Shown here piece after piece: positions 9,513-19,560 of a DNA stretch of 64,000 nucleotides. Source of the DNA: Xenorhabdus vietnamensis (GTDB lineage: Bacteria; Pseudomonadota; Gammaproteobacteria; Enterobacterales; Enterobacteriaceae). The notes beneath the pieces were generated by a model. The model was not told the DNA's origin. It ran no database searches and saw only the letters and a list, made by a program, of their open reading frames with translations. The position numbers and the translations under genes are program-made. Positions within the stretch are counted from its first letter, which is position 1. Each line of letters starts with the position of its first letter. The DNA lies in the NCBI RefSeq assembly GCF_002127535.1, contig NZ_MUBJ01000010.1, positions 1 through 64,000 of the forward strand, written 5' to 3'.

Positions 9513-11780
9513 TTAGAAGCGAATTTCTGCGCCCACGACGTAGGTTCTGCCACGGGCAGTTTGGGTTGTAGCATCATCTTCCGTCATTTTTACAGAAGAA
9601 TTCATACGATTTAATGCATCAGCATAATTTCTATTAGTTAGATTTTGCACAGAAAACTTAATTAATACATTTTTATTAATCTGATAATCACTGTACAGAT
9701 CAATAACTGTTGGAATTTTATCTGATTTTTCCATAACGATTCTATTATCATCATCTCGTTCATCATAAGGACTTTGATGATAAGATTGTCCAGTATATTT
9801 AGCGATAGCACCTATCCGAAGTTTTTCATCCAATAAACGAATGCCTGTATCCAATGTCAAATAACGTTCTGGTAATTGAGATTCTGGACTTCCGCCAAAA
9901 TAATATGTTGCCAATGATGTTGGTTGTTGCGTTTTTTGCTGGCTATACGCTAATGAACTATAAAAAATACCCGCATCATAATTCGCAGAAAGTTCAAAAC
10001 CTTTCATAGTTACTGGTGTCAAACTATTAGTATATACATATGCCGTAACATTTGTGTTAAGCGCCTTGTTCTCTTCAGCAGTTAAGGAACTATCCAATTT
10101 ACAAAATTTCCTCCCAGTACAAAGCATATATTGATAGCTACTAATATGATTCTTAATTTTGGTATGGAATAACGTTGCTTTTAGGCGAAATGTATCTCCA
10201 TCTACAATTAAATTCGGACGATAGCTATTAAATCCAATTTGATAGGTATCCGCTTTCTCTCCTTTCAAGAATGGATTAATAGAAGTACCACCATCATTGG
10301 AATGAAAGATTTCCTGAGCATTAGGAGCTCGCATTGAATGAGTGTAACTTACAAACGGTTGAAATTCAGGAATAATTTCTGCCGATAATAATATAGATGG
10401 ATTAAATCCACGTTCTTTTAGGTTTAATTGTGCTTCCCCTTGTGGGAAACAATCTACACGTTTGTCACAGGCTGGTTTTAATCCTTTGACACTATAATCC
10501 TGATAATTTAACCCCAGATCAGCAGCATAAATACCACGTTCTATTTTTAATCTACTATAAATACTGGCAATATCTTGCTTACCACTTGGAGCAAAGGCAT
10601 TGTTTTCCTGTATCTCACTATCTGTTTTTACATTCTCCGAGCTTTTATCTATTTTTTTACGATATTCAGTTCGCATCCATTTGCTGCCCAAAGTAAATGC
10701 AAAATCAGTGTCAGCATAATTGAACCGGCTGGTATTGCTAATATTGATAGAATCGGATCTACTTTTTGCTTCGCTCTTATCCAATACCCCCATTGACTTA
10801 CTTTGAAAACTCTGTTGACCATTACTGGTACTAAGCATAACTTTGGTATCAACCAATTCAGTAAATGGCGTATAGTGATATTTTAAATAGTAATCATAAT
10901 TATCAATATGACGACGATTGAATTTATTATGGTAAAGACGACTACTTAGTTCCAAGTCATGAAATTCATTAGGTTTAATATTTAGTTTCATCAATTGAGA
11001 ATTTGGTTTTTGTTTGAATGTGTCGCTAGTACCAAATTCTTCACTACTGATACCATCAGCATTTCTATAGTGAGCTTCAATATTGTGTCCACTGACAGCG
11101 AATAAAGCACCCAAAGAGCCTTCTGAACTGAATGCCTGTGTTTTTCCTGCAAAAGCCATCATGCCACTTCGGCCAACACCATTGTTGCCATATGTCCACT
11201 TAGTACGAACTCCCAGATTATTGCCCTCAAATACAACATCATCAACGCCAATGGTACGGAAATTAGCACTTCCAACTAAGGCATTGATGGAATCAGCGTC
11301 ATCAGCTTGCCCACGAGAAACATCGACACGGATAATAAAATTGGGATCAATTAATGCCCCAAACTGATTATAAGGTTGTGTGCCATGCGCAAATTCACTC
11401 GGTGCCGTACCATAAAAAGTCTGACTAACACCATCTACCATCATATTCACGCGGCCGAAGCCATTTAAGCCACGAATATTAACACTTACAATCCCTTGCC
11501 CCTGACTCGCATCCATTTGGGTATAAGTACCCGGCAAGCTACGTAATACGCTATCTACAGATTCTAATTTATTATCTTCACCCACAGAACTATAAGCACC
11601 CGGTTTTTCCATTGCTTCAATCTGAGGGGCGTTATTATTATCCTGAGCACCTGAAACTTTCAGACTACTGAACCGTATGACTTTTTCTTTTTTATTGTCA
11701 TTTGTGTTTTCAGCATAAGCGATCCCCTGAAGCCCAATCAGCATTGCGCTGGCTCCAGCTATTTTTGCCACAGTTTTCAT
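9513..11780 (-). CDS. TonB-dependent outer-membrane receptor, heme/hemoglobin type
   Basis: 755 aa. A signal peptide (MKTVAKIAGASAMLIGLQGIAYA) is followed by a short N-terminal segment that may hold the TonB box (near VIRFSS), a plug domain at about 50-180 (SVLRSLPGTY, NIRGLNGFGRVNMMVDGVSQTFYG) and a 22-strand-type barrel ending in an aromatic residue (GAEIRF). MRAP at 483-486 and NPFL at 502-505 resemble the FRAP and NPNL boxes of heme receptors, with a His (493) between them as in HemR. That supports heme or hemoproteins as substrate, but other iron ligands are possible. Last gene after a tonB-like gene and a peptidase gene on the same strand; an AGGG ribosome site precedes the ATG. The 125-bp gap before it holds a hairpin but no clear Fur box. 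Confidence 0.85.
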   Translation of the reverse strand: MKTVAKIAGASAMLIGLQGIAYAENTNDNKKEKVIRFSSLKVSGAQDNNNAPQIEAMEKPGAYSSVGEDNKLESVDSVLRSLPGTYTQMDASQGQGIVSVNIRGLNGFGRVNMMVDGVSQTFYGTAPSEFAHGTQPYNQFGALIDPNFIIRVDVSRGQADDADSINALVGSANFRTIGVDDVVFEGNNLGVRTKWTYGNNGVGRSGMMAFAGKTQAFSSEGSLGALFAVSGHNIEAHYRNADGISSEEFGTSDTFKQKPNSQLMKLNIKPNEFHDLELSSRLYHNKFNRRHIDNYDYYLKYHYTPFTELVDTKVMLSTSNGQQSFQSKSMGVLDKSEAKSRSDSINISNTSRFNYADTDFAFTLGSKWMRTEYRKKIDKSSENVKTDSEIQENNAFAPSGKQDIASIYSRLKIERGIYAADLGLNYQDYSVKGLKPACDKRVDCFPQGEAQLNLKERGFNPSILLSAEIIPEFQPFVSYTHSMRAPNAQEIFHSNDGGTSINPFLKGEKADTYQIGFNSYRPNLIVDGDTFRLKATLFHTKIKNHISSYQYMLCTGRKFCKLDSSLTAEENKALNTNVTAYVYTNSLTPVTMKGFELSANYDAGIFYSSLAYSQQKTQQPTSLATYYFGGSPESQLPERYLTLDTGIRLLDEKLRIGAIAKYTGQSYHQSPYDERDDDNRIVMEKSDKIPTVIDLYSDYQINKNVLIKFSVQNLTNRNYADALNRMNSSVKMTEDDATTQTARGRTYVVGAEIRF

Positions 11781-11831
11781 TATTATTACCCTAAATTTAA
11801 AAATATTTATTGCTGCTCACATTGCTTCGCA

Positions 11832-11882
11832 AATTCACGTATAAAATACCTACAACACCGATAAAAAAATTATCAGTGCCAT
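11832..11882 (-). other. Hairpin in the peptidase-receptor intergenic gap
   Basis: On the minus strand CACTGATAA and TTATCGGTG can pair (one wobble) around a T-rich loop, at about 11857-11880. The downstream sequence has no T run, so it looks more like a processing or stability element than a terminator. Confidence 0.3.
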
Positions 11883-11905
11883 AGGTAATAACTATATATT
11901 TTTTA

Positions 11906-14104
11906 TTAGTCTTTTAATTCTGGAAAATATGTTTCAGCGTCATCTAACATTAATAAGAAACTATAATCAAAAGCAATGTCATTCAAACGATTAAAACGTC
12001 CGGGTTTACCACCATGACCAGTATCCATATTGGTTTCTAATAATAATAGACTACCACCTTGTTTCATTTCTCTTAATTTTGCCACCCATTTTGCCGGCTC
12101 CCAATATTGCACTTGAGAATCATGTAAACCTGTTGTAACTAACAAGTGAGGATAACGTTGATGTTTAATATTGTCATAAGGACTATAAGATTTAATACGG
12201 AAGTAATCTTCTTTATTATTTGGATTACCCCACTCTTCATATTCACCCGTTGTTAATGGAATGGATTCATCAAGCATGGTTGTCAAAGTATCCACAAAAG
12301 GCACTTTCGCAATTACTCCACGGTATAATTCTGGAGCCTGGTTAATAACCGTTCCCATTAATAAACCACCAGCACTGCCACCTTCAGCATAAACGCGTTT
12401 GCTGTCACCATAACTATCAGCAATCAAGGTCTTGGTTGCATCAATAAAATCGTGGAAGCTGTTCATCTTGTTTTCGATTTTACCTTGCAGATACCAGTTT
12501 TTGCCTAAATCACCACCACCGCGTACATGCACCAATGCATACACAAAACCACGATCCAACAAGCTCAGCAGGGCTGAACTAAAATAAGGATCCATGCTGA
12601 TACCATAAGAACCATAGCCATAAACCAGAATCGGGTTTTCACCTTGTTTGAACAGGGATTTACGGTACACCAGAGAAACAGGGACTTCGACGCCATCACG
12701 GGCTTTTATCCAAATACGCTGGCTTTCATAGTTTTCTTTGTTAAATCCTTTGACTTCCTGTTGCTTCAACAATTCACTCTCGCCCGTCTGCATATTCCAC
12801 TGGAATACTGAACTTGGTGTTGTCATGGAGGAATAGCTATAGCGCAAGAAATGGGTATTTGGTTCAGGGTTATAGCTCAATGATGCCATATAAGCCGGAT
12901 CATCGAATTGAACACGCTTTTCCTGCTTGGTTTTCCAATCGATCTGGCGAATTGATGACAATCCTTTTGTACGTTCCTGCACAACCAGCCAATTGTCGAA
13001 CAACGCAAAATCTTCCAGATCTGTATTTTCCTGTGGGGCAATCACGGTTTCCCACGGTTTATTGATGGCATCTGCCCGATATAAACCAAACAATGGGCTT
13101 TCATGATTGGAACGAATGTAGAATTGCCCGCGGAAGTGGTCTAGATCATATTCACGTCCCGCTTCACGAGCAGAAAAAACCTGTGGTTCTGATTGCGGGT
13201 TGTTGGCATCAATCAGTCGATACTCTGAACTCGAATAACTAGAACTCGAAACCAAAATGTAATTAAGCGAAGTACTTTCCGAAATTGACAAATAGAAGCG
13301 TTCATCTTCTTCCTGATAAACTTTTTGATCCCGCTTGCTATCAGTTCCATATTGATGGCGGAATAGCTGATAAGGCAGCAACGTTTGTGGATCTCTGCGT
13401 ACATAAAACAGCGTCTCACCATCATTTGCCCACAAAATATTGCCGGAAGTGTTTTCTATGACATTATTCTGCCAGTTGGCATCATTGAAATTTTTAAATG
13501 AGATTTTGTAGTTACGACGCCCCTGAGTATCTTCCGCTACGGCGAAACGCTTGTTATCCAAGGTCACCGCAAATCCACCCAATTGATAAAACTTATGGCC
13601 TTTTGCCCGCTCGTTACCGTCAACCATTACCTGCCAATCTGTTGAACTATCGGCGGGCTTGCGCTGATAGATCGGGAAATCTTTTCCTGCTTCGTAAACG
13701 GTACGATAAATATACCCATTATAGGTATAAGGAACTGACTGATCTTCTTTACTCATTCTATCAGCCATTTCTTTATAAAGGGTTTCACGCAATTCTTGAC
13801 CCGATTTCAGCATCTGCTCGGTATATTGATTCTCAGCCGTTAAGTAATCAATAACGTTTTTATCCTGACGGTTGTCATCGCGTAGCCAGTAATAGTTATC
13901 AACACGGACATCCCCGTGGATTTCCATTGTATGTGGCAGTTTTGTGGCCATAGGTGGCACCATATTTTCCTCCATTGCGGTAGTAGCAAAACTGTGACCG
14001 AATAAACTATAACCGAGCAAACCACCACCGAGCAAAAAACTAAGCATCACTCTTTTACCGCGCATAACCTTACCGCACGCTCTCTTTTTTTTATTTTGTG
14101 ACAT
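11906..14104 (-). CDS. Exported oligopeptidase B-like (protease II, S9A) serine peptidase
   Basis: 732 aa, clan SC prolyl-oligopeptidase family. A seven-bladed propeller (about 60-450) is followed by an alpha/beta-hydrolase domain. Catalytic triad: Ser577 (GGSAGG), Asp662 (GLHDSQVQYWEP), His697 (DTGHGG). The regions PILVYGYGSYG, VHVRGGG and VPFVDTLTTML match oligopeptidase B, which cuts peptides after basic residues. E. coli PtrB (686 aa) lacks a leader; here there are about 40 extra residues with a basic n-region, a hydrophobic core (LSFLLGGGLLGYSLF) and a possible signal peptidase site after Ala40, so I infer export to the periplasm. The ATG has an AGGA ribosome site eight bases upstream and begins 18 bp after the tonB-like gene, so the two are probably co-transcribed. 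Role in the iron cluster is inferred: trimming peptides from hemoproteins is one possibility. Confidence 0.85.
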   Translation of the reverse strand: MSQNKKKRACGKVMRGKRVMLSFLLGGGLLGYSLFGHSFATTAMEENMVPPMATKLPHTMEIHGDVRVDNYYWLRDDNRQDKNVIDYLTAENQYTEQMLKSGQELRETLYKEMADRMSKEDQSVPYTYNGYIYRTVYEAGKDFPIYQRKPADSSTDWQVMVDGNERAKGHKFYQLGGFAVTLDNKRFAVAEDTQGRRNYKISFKNFNDANWQNNVIENTSGNILWANDGETLFYVRRDPQTLLPYQLFRHQYGTDSKRDQKVYQEEDERFYLSISESTSLNYILVSSSSYSSSEYRLIDANNPQSEPQVFSAREAGREYDLDHFRGQFYIRSNHESPLFGLYRADAINKPWETVIAPQENTDLEDFALFDNWLVVQERTKGLSSIRQIDWKTKQEKRVQFDDPAYMASLSYNPEPNTHFLRYSYSSMTTPSSVFQWNMQTGESELLKQQEVKGFNKENYESQRIWIKARDGVEVPVSLVYRKSLFKQGENPILVYGYGSYGISMDPYFSSALLSLLDRGFVYALVHVRGGGDLGKNWYLQGKIENKMNSFHDFIDATKTLIADSYGDSKRVYAEGGSAGGLLMGTVINQAPELYRGVIAKVPFVDTLTTMLDESIPLTTGEYEEWGNPNNKEDYFRIKSYSPYDNIKHQRYPHLLVTTGLHDSQVQYWEPAKWVAKLREMKQGGSLLLLETNMDTGHGGKPGRFNRLNDIAFDYSFLLMLDDAETYFPELKD

Positions 14105-14122
14105 GCCATCAGTCCTGTATTT

Positions 14123-14926
14123 TTATTGAGATAAATAAAAATCTATCGGCAGTTCAACCGTGATCCTGCCATTATTTAAAATGACGTCGGGCGGCTTAGG
14201 TAAAGGCTGTGACCTTTCCAACACCATCCTTGCTTCCCTGTCTAGCGAGTTAGTTCCTGAACGTCGAGTCAATTCACTGTCAAGCACGGCTCCCAATTGG
14301 TTAACCGTAAATTTCACCATCGGACGCCCCGTCCGTTTTCTTCTCTGTGCATCTTCTGGATATTTTTTATAACGATTCAAATGTCCGGTAACCTCTGCCT
14401 GCCAAACCGCTTTAGCATCAGCAATGGCATTAGAGTTACTTTCATAGGATGCAGCAGTGCGAGCAGTTACGTTATTAGCCGTCGCACTACTTGTAGTTGG
14501 GGCGGAACTACTACGGGATTTTTCACTTTCTTGCTCTTCTGCTTTCACCCGCTTAACAGGCTGTGTTTTCTTCGGAGCATCTTGTTCTTTCTTTTTTTTC
14601 TTCTGCTTATCCACCAAAAGCAGAGCATTTTCATTTACATCCAATTTTGGCATGTTAATTTCGTCAACTTTACTTTCCTGTTGCTTACTGGCGACAGATA
14701 GTTGCTGCTCAATGCCAATTGGCTGTTTTGGAATTGTATGTATTGCTTCTGTCTGCGCTGACAGTTCCACCATTACCGCAGGCGGAGGAAGAAGTTCCTC
14801 AATATCTACATCTTTGGGTTTGCAGATCAGCCATCCTACGAACAAGACATGAAGTGTGATCGCAACGAGAAAGGATTTTGTCACATGACCTGTGTGAGCA
14901 TTTTGATACGTAGTGTACGTCAACAT
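14123..14926 (-). CDS. TonB-like energy transducer
   Basis: 267 aa with the TonB plan: one N-terminal transmembrane helix (about 17-34, SFLVAITLHVLFVGWLI), a long polar periplasmic spacer with a Lys/Glu-rich part (KQKKKKKEQ) rather than the usual Pro repeats, and a C-terminal TonB domain at about 173-265 (WQAEVTGHLNRYKKYPEDAQ, MVKFTVNQLGAVLDSELTRRSG, LDREARMVLERSQPLPKPP). It would couple the proton-motive force, through ExbBD, to outer-membrane receptors. Its position before a peptidase and a heme-type receptor suggests a dedicated paralogue such as HasB of Serratia rather than the housekeeping TonB. No exbBD are in the window. A Fur-box-like site lies about 35 bp upstream. Confidence 0.88.
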   Translation of the reverse strand: MLTYTTYQNAHTGHVTKSFLVAITLHVLFVGWLICKPKDVDIEELLPPPAVMVELSAQTEAIHTIPKQPIGIEQQLSVASKQQESKVDEINMPKLDVNENALLLVDKQKKKKKEQDAPKKTQPVKRVKAEEQESEKSRSSSAPTTSSATANNVTARTAASYESNSNAIADAKAVWQAEVTGHLNRYKKYPEDAQRRKRTGRPMVKFTVNQLGAVLDSELTRRSGTNSLDREARMVLERSQPLPKPPDVILNNGRITVELPIDFYLSQ

Positions 14927-14959
14927 CTCTATAGCACATTATGTCAATAATAAATTGAT

Positions 14960-14978
14960 ATGAATGATAATCAATTCA
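14960..14978 (-). promoter_or_regulatory. Fur-box-like site upstream of the tonB-like operon
   Basis: The sequence contains an exact ten-base core ATGATAATCA of the Fur consensus GATAATGATAATCATTATC and matches 12 of 19 positions overall. It is 34 bp upstream of the tonB-like start codon, where promoter repression would be expected. Confidence 0.55.
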
Positions 14979-15037
14979 ATATATAAATGAAAACTATTTT
15001 TATTTATTAATAATTCACATCCTTGTGATACTTACCA

Positions 15038-15940
15038 TTATTTGGTTACATTTTCGCTCACTTTTGGCGTAAACCAGACGAAATCGGCATATTCGCCATT
15101 TAATGAAACCCCTTCTTCCGCAATCACAAATACGACCACTTTTTCATTTGGCGCTATTTTTTTCATATGCTGAGGAACACCCATCGCTTTTACCGCGTGA
15201 TATCCCCCCGCAAATAACAATGCCGGTGATGGTGCTTTAATCAACTGTTCAGCCATTCGCTGGTCACGCATCTGCTGAATTTTGCTCATAGCAGAAAGAT
15301 GTAGTTCATCTATATTTCCACCATGAGAATTTTTGATGGTTTCATCAATTCGTTTTTTAACATCATCAGAAACCAGTGAAGTTCTATCTCCAGCCCTGTG
15401 GCTCTTGTACGCTTGATCGATTTCATCGCGATCCAAGTTTGCCGCTAACAATGGATAAGGTGCTCTCATCAGTTCCATAACCAAATCACCATACCATTTC
15501 CACGGCCATCCCTGATTCCATGCCAATAAGTCCTGGACTCGTTCACTCCTGACAATCGGATTACCTTGCAACCAACTTTTCACTTTATTCACTTTTTCTT
15601 GCTGGTTTGGGTTAATCATTTCTAGTAATACAGAGCCATGAGGACGTTTCTTCTCTAGTTGTTGAACTAACCATAACTCGATTTGGTGATGATAAGAATT
15701 GTCATGTTTTTCACCAACAACAATGCGAGGATAGGTCGCCAATTGTTCAAGCAGTTCATCGGGGGTTATCGCCTTCCCTGTTTTCATATCAAGTACCGCA
15801 CCGGATTGCATTAATTCGCCGGGAAGGACTTGAAATGCTATTTGAGAGGTATTCTGAGCATCATTTGGTGCTACGGCACAACCACCAAGTAACAGAGAAC
15901 AAGCTAAAAAAGTCGATTTTATGCAGGGAGATGTTTTCAT
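15038..15940 (-). CDS. ChaN family iron/heme-regulated lipoprotein
   Basis: 300 aa. Lipoprotein signal with lipobox LLGGC (Cys21). The ChaN/DUF399 domain (Tiki-like fold) follows: RIVVGEKHDNSYHHQIELWLVQQL, SVLLEMINPNQQ, LLAWNQGWPWKWYGDLV, PLLAANLDR and near the end LLFAGGYHAVKAMGVPQHM. Campylobacter ChaN is a heme-binding, iron-regulated outer-membrane lipoprotein; heme binding here is inferred from family and from the neighbouring receptor operon. A Fur-box-like site (15 of 19) lies about 40 bp upstream. It stands just upstream of the tonB-like operon, on the same strand, with its own predicted promoter. Confidence 0.85.
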   Translation of the reverse strand: MKTSPCIKSTFLACSLLLGGCAVAPNDAQNTSQIAFQVLPGELMQSGAVLDMKTGKAITPDELLEQLATYPRIVVGEKHDNSYHHQIELWLVQQLEKKRPHGSVLLEMINPNQQEKVNKVKSWLQGNPIVRSERVQDLLAWNQGWPWKWYGDLVMELMRAPYPLLAANLDRDEIDQAYKSHRAGDRTSLVSDDVKKRIDETIKNSHGGNIDELHLSAMSKIQQMRDQRMAEQLIKAPSPALLFAGGYHAVKAMGVPQHMKKIAPNEKVVVFVIAEEGVSLNGEYADFVWFTPKVSENVTK

Positions 15941-15980
15941 TCTTATTCATTATCAAAAGAAAAATTGCCCGCATATTATA

Positions 15981-15999
15981 GATAATGAGAATTATTTAC
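15981..15999 (-). promoter_or_regulatory. Fur box upstream of chaN-like gene
   Basis: GATAATGAGAATTATTTAC on the + strand matches 15 of 19 positions of the Fur consensus. It sits 41 bp upstream of the chaN-like start codon, between it and the maeB terminator. Confidence 0.7.
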
Positions 16000-16000
16000 A

Positions 16001-16035
16001 AATAAAAAACCCTGTTAAGCATAGGCTTAGCAGGG
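16001..16035 (-). terminator. maeB terminator
   Basis: Minus strand: an 11-bp stem CCCTGCTAAGC / GCTTAACAGGG (one wobble) with a four-base loop, followed by TTTTTT. A strong intrinsic terminator 57 bp past the maeB stop codon. Confidence 0.9.
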
Positions 16036-16091
16036 CAGCTCACAATTTTATCCCGATCTCACAGCGAAATCGGGACAATCAACAGAGATAT

Positions 16092-18371
16092 TTAGAGAGG
16101 GTTGGTTTGCGCTTCAACAGCCGCCAATGCCACCATATTTACGATACGGCGTACAGATGCAATTGGTGTCAGAATATGAATAGGTTTCGCAACCCCCATC
16201 AACACAGGGCCAACGGTTACCCCATCTGAGCTGGTAACACGCAGCAAGTTATAACTGATACGAGCCGCCTCCATATTTGGCATAATTAACAGATTCGCAG
16301 AGCCTTTCAGAGGGCTGTCCGGCATGATATCACGGCGAATGCTTTCCATCAGAGCAGCATCACCATGCATTTCACCGTCAATCTCAAGTGATGGTGCCAT
16401 TTGCTGAACCAATTCCAAAGTTTTACGCATTTTCCGCGCCGATTCACAATCAGCGGAACCAAAACTTGAGCGTGACAATAAAGCGACTTTAGGCTCGATG
16501 CCGAAACGACGAACGGTTTCAGCTGCCATCAGTGTGATTTCAGCCAATTCTTCCGGGCTTGGATCTTCATTGACATAAGTATCGGCAATAAAAGTATTCC
16601 CCATTGGCAACATCAAGGCATTCATGGCGCCTGCGGTATGTACTCCCTGACGGAAACCAAAAACATCTTTCACAATTTGGTAATGTTCATTGTAACTACC
16701 AACTGTGCCACAAATCAGGCCATCTGCTTCACCACGATGTACCATGATTGCGCCTATTAATGTAGGATCACCAATCACTGCGCGACGAGCCTGTTCCTGG
16801 GAAACACCACGTCGCTTCATCATTTGATAATATTCTTGCCAATATTCTTTAAAACGCGGGTCATTCTCGTTGTTCACAACTTCGAAATCTTTACCGGCTT
16901 CAATATGCAGACCTTGCTTTTTAATCCGCATTTCGATAACGCTAGGACGACCAATCAGAATAGGAAATGCCAGTCCCAAGGAGACAAGTTCTTGTGTAGC
17001 ATGCAGAACACGAATATCTTCCCCTTCTGCCAATACAATACGTTTCTTCTCTTTCTTAGCTTGGGAGAAGATTGGTTTCATAAATAGGTTGGTCTTATAG
17101 ACAAATTCACTGAGTTTCTCAATATATGCCCCGAAATCAGTAATAGGCCGGGTTGCTACACCTGATTCCATCGCAGCTTTTGCTACAGCTGGCGCAATTT
17201 TTACAATCAAGCGAGGGTCAAAAGGTTTCGGGATAATATAATCAGGGCCAAAGAATAGGTCTTGATCACCATAGGCAGAAGCAACTTCCTGACTTTGTTC
17301 AGCCAGCGCAAGATCAGCAATGGCACGCACACAAGCAAGTTTCATTTCTTCATTGATGGTTGTTGCCCCAACATCCAATGCGCCACGGAAGATGAACGGG
17401 AAGCAAAGAACATTATTCACCTGATTAGGAAAATCAGAACGGCCAGTACAGATAATTGCATCAGGACGCACTGCTTTTGCCAGCGGTGGCAAAATTTCCG
17501 GCTCAGGGTTGGCCAATGCCATAATCAGAGGACTTTTTGCCATGGTTTTCACCATGTCTTGTGTCAGAACTCCCGGCCCAGAGCAACCGAGGAAAATATC
17601 AGCATCAGGGATTACATCTGCCAGTGTACGGCTGCCGTTATCCTCAATGGCATAAGCCGCCTTAGTCTTCTCCATGTTCTCTTCGCGGCCACGATAGATA
17701 ACCCCTTTTGAGTCACAAACGACAATATTTTCACGTTTCAGACCCAGTGCTACCAGCAAATTCATACAGGCAATCGAGGCAGCCCCAGCTCCCGATACAA
17801 CCATGCGTACTTTACTAATGTCTTTGTCAACAACCCGCAATCCATTCAGCACTGCTGCGGTACAAATAATTGCCGTACCATGTTGATCATCATGGAATAC
17901 CGGAATTTTCATGCGCTCACGGAGTTTCTGTTCAATATAGAAACACTCTGGTGCCTTGATATCTTCAAGGTTGATACCACCAAAAGTAGGCTCCAGAGCC
18001 GCGATGATATCAATCAATTTATCAGGATTGGATTCATCCACTTCTATATCAAAAACATCAATACCAGAGAATTTTTTGAACAAAACTCCCTTGCCTTCCA
18101 TAACAGGCTTACCGGCTAATGCCCCAATGTTTCCCAATCCTAAAACCGCACTACCGTTGGAGATAACTGCAACAAGGTTGCCGCGTGCAGTATATTTATA
18201 GGCCGCCAAAGGATCTTTTGCTATTTCAAGACAAGGTGCAGCAACACCCGGTGAGTATGCTAATGCCAAATCACGTTGTGTTGTCAATGGCTTAGTCGGT
18301 GTAACTGCAATTTTCCCAGGTTGTGGAAACTCATGAAAATCGAGGGCACTTTGTTTTAATTTTTCATCCAT
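16092..18371 (-). CDS. maeB: NADP-dependent malic enzyme MaeB
   Basis: 759 aa, matching E. coli MaeB. Oxidatively decarboxylates malate to pyruvate with NADP+. N-terminal malic enzyme domain (about 15-425): [35 protein letters not shown], the NADP fold [15 protein letters not shown]-terminal phosphotransacetylase-like domain (about 430-759) with [15 protein letters not shown] and [18 protein letters not shown], thought to be regulatory. Two adjacent ATG codons occur; the AGGA ribosome site lies seven bases before the second and four before the first, and the second matches E. coli, so I chose it. Single-gene unit with its own terminator. Confidence 0.95.
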   Translation of the reverse strand: MDEKLKQSALDFHEFPQPGKIAVTPTKPLTTQRDLALAYSPGVAAPCLEIAKDPLAAYKYTARGNLVAVISNGSAVLGLGNIGALAGKPVMEGKGVLFKKFSGIDVFDIEVDESNPDKLIDIIAALEPTFGGINLEDIKAPECFYIEQKLRERMKIPVFHDDQHGTAIICTAAVLNGLRVVDKDISKVRMVVSGAGAASIACMNLLVALGLKRENIVVCDSKGVIYRGREENMEKTKAAYAIEDNGSRTLADVIPDADIFLGCSGPGVLTQDMVKTMAKSPLIMALANPEPEILPPLAKAVRPDAIICTGRSDFPNQVNNVLCFPFIFRGALDVGATTINEEMKLACVRAIADLALAEQSQEVASAYGDQDLFFGPDYIIPKPFDPRLIVKIAPAVAKAAMESGVATRPITDFGAYIEKLSEFVYKTNLFMKPIFSQAKKEKKRIVLAEGEDIRVLHATQELVSLGLAFPILIGRPSVIEMRIKKQGLHIEAGKDFEVVNNENDPRFKEYWQEYYQMMKRRGVSQEQARRAVIGDPTLIGAIMVHRGEADGLICGTVGSYNEHYQIVKDVFGFRQGVHTAGAMNALMLPMGNTFIADTYVNEDPSPEELAEITLMAAETVRRFGIEPKVALLSRSSFGSADCESARKMRKTLELVQQMAPSLEIDGEMHGDAALMESIRRDIMPDSPLKGSANLLIMPNMEAARISYNLLRVTSSDGVTVGPVLMGVAKPIHILTPIASVRRIVNMVALAAVEAQTNPL

Positions 18372-18374
18372 CAT

Positions 18375-18924
18375 CTGATCCTTTACACGTCATGTCTTAG
18401 TATGTCTTAGTGAAAATCTGCTCAGTATAATAGTTACAGAAGGTTAAATCATGATATCAACAGCATTTTGTTCATCACCTCCAAAATCAAGGCACAAAAA
18501 ACAAGCAAAGAATGATTTCATGTTAATCAATATTATATAGATATTATCCCAATGATACCTATTAAGAGGTATTTAATCTAAAATTAATAACCTGATAAAT
18601 TAATTAAAGTTGTATTTTAGAATTAACATTTAAAATAAGTTTACAAAAACAAAAATTAATCTATAAAATATTCATCCAAATTTATTTGGAAAATTACTAG
18701 CAATTAAGGAAACACATTTTCTTATGAAATTGAATTTATTTCACCCTGATGGTTAAACTTGTTTGCGATATTTCTATTTTTATATCAGGATATATTTTCA
18801 GAATCTCCTTAACGATGATTCAATATACTCCATAAAAATTACACAGCAATTTAACATAAAGCAGAATCCTATCTTTTATGTTTTATCAAACATAAAATCT
18901 GCATTTCTATATGGGAGAAAGAAC
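18375..18924. other. AT-rich maeB-narP intergenic region
   Basis: 550 bp holding the divergent maeB and narP promoters. A TATAAT occurs at 18426-18431 on the + strand, too far from narP to assign. The reading frame of narP stays open upstream to 18763, but that stretch is AT-rich, protein-unlike and has no ribosome site. Nothing else was recognised. Confidence 0.4.
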
Positions 18925-19560
18925 ATGCATAATCATTCAGTCATGATAGTTGATGATCATCCTATCATTCGTCACGGCTTAAAAGGGTTAATTGAACTAG
19001 AACGAGAACTCATTGTGACTGCTGAAACTGGCAATGGTGAAGATGCGATTAATATCGCTTGCCAAATAAAGCCTGACATTATTTTGATGGATTTAAAAAT
19101 CCATGGTCTTTCAGGGATTGATACGATTAAATCTCTCCGCCGAAAAGGACTTGATTCCTATATCCTGATACTCTCTGATTCAGATCACAGAAGTGATATT
19201 TATGATGCGGTTGATGCTGGTGCGAATGGTTATTTATTAAAAGATATCGAGCTCACTCCTCTATTGAACAATATAAAAAAAGCCATAGATGGTCATGCTG
19301 TGTTCAGTGAAAGAGTCCACCAATATTTATCCACCCGCCATCTTTATGTTGATCCGTTATCAAAATTAACCAAACGTGAATTAGATGTCTTAAAAGAAAT
19401 TGCCGAAGGAATGACAAATAAAGAAATTGCTGACTTCCTTTTTATTTCAGAAGAAACCGTGAAAGTTCACACTCGTAACTTATTGAAAAAACTCAAATCC
19501 CGCTCCCGTCTCGAAGCCACTATCATCTATCTAAAACATAGAAAAATAGATTTCATTTAA
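18925..19560 (+). CDS. narP: Nitrate/nitrite response regulator NarP
   Basis: 211 aa, NarL/FixJ family (E. coli NarP 215). Receiver domain with Asp10/Asp11, phospho-acceptor Asp56 (ILMDLKIHG) and Lys in GYLLKD; a linker containing FSERVHQYLSTR, typical of NarP; then a LuxR-type helix-turn-helix (LTKRELDVLKEIAEGMTNKEIAD, SEETVKVHTRNLLKKLKSRSR). Activates or represses anaerobic respiration genes in response to nitrate/nitrite through NarQ or NarX. The chosen ATG has GGGAG seven bases upstream; the longer upstream frame is rejected. No sensor kinase gene is adjacent, as is usual for narP. Confidence 0.88.
   Translation: MHNHSVMIVDDHPIIRHGLKGLIELERELIVTAETGNGEDAINIACQIKPDIILMDLKIHGLSGIDTIKSLRRKGLDSYILILSDSDHRSDIYDAVDAGANGYLLKDIELTPLLNNIKKAIDGHAVFSERVHQYLSTRHLYVDPLSKLTKRELDVLKEIAEGMTNKEIADFLFISEETVKVHTRNLLKKLKSRSRLEATIIYLKHRKIDFI

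Noticed and set aside
14457-14852. Cys/Phe-rich frame on the + strand opposite the tonB-like gene
   Set aside because: Its poly-Phe tract is just the complement of the Lys-rich TonB spacer.
18763-18924. 54-residue N-terminal extension of NarP
   Set aside because: AT-rich, unlike NarP, no ribosome site; the internal ATG has a strong one at the right distance.
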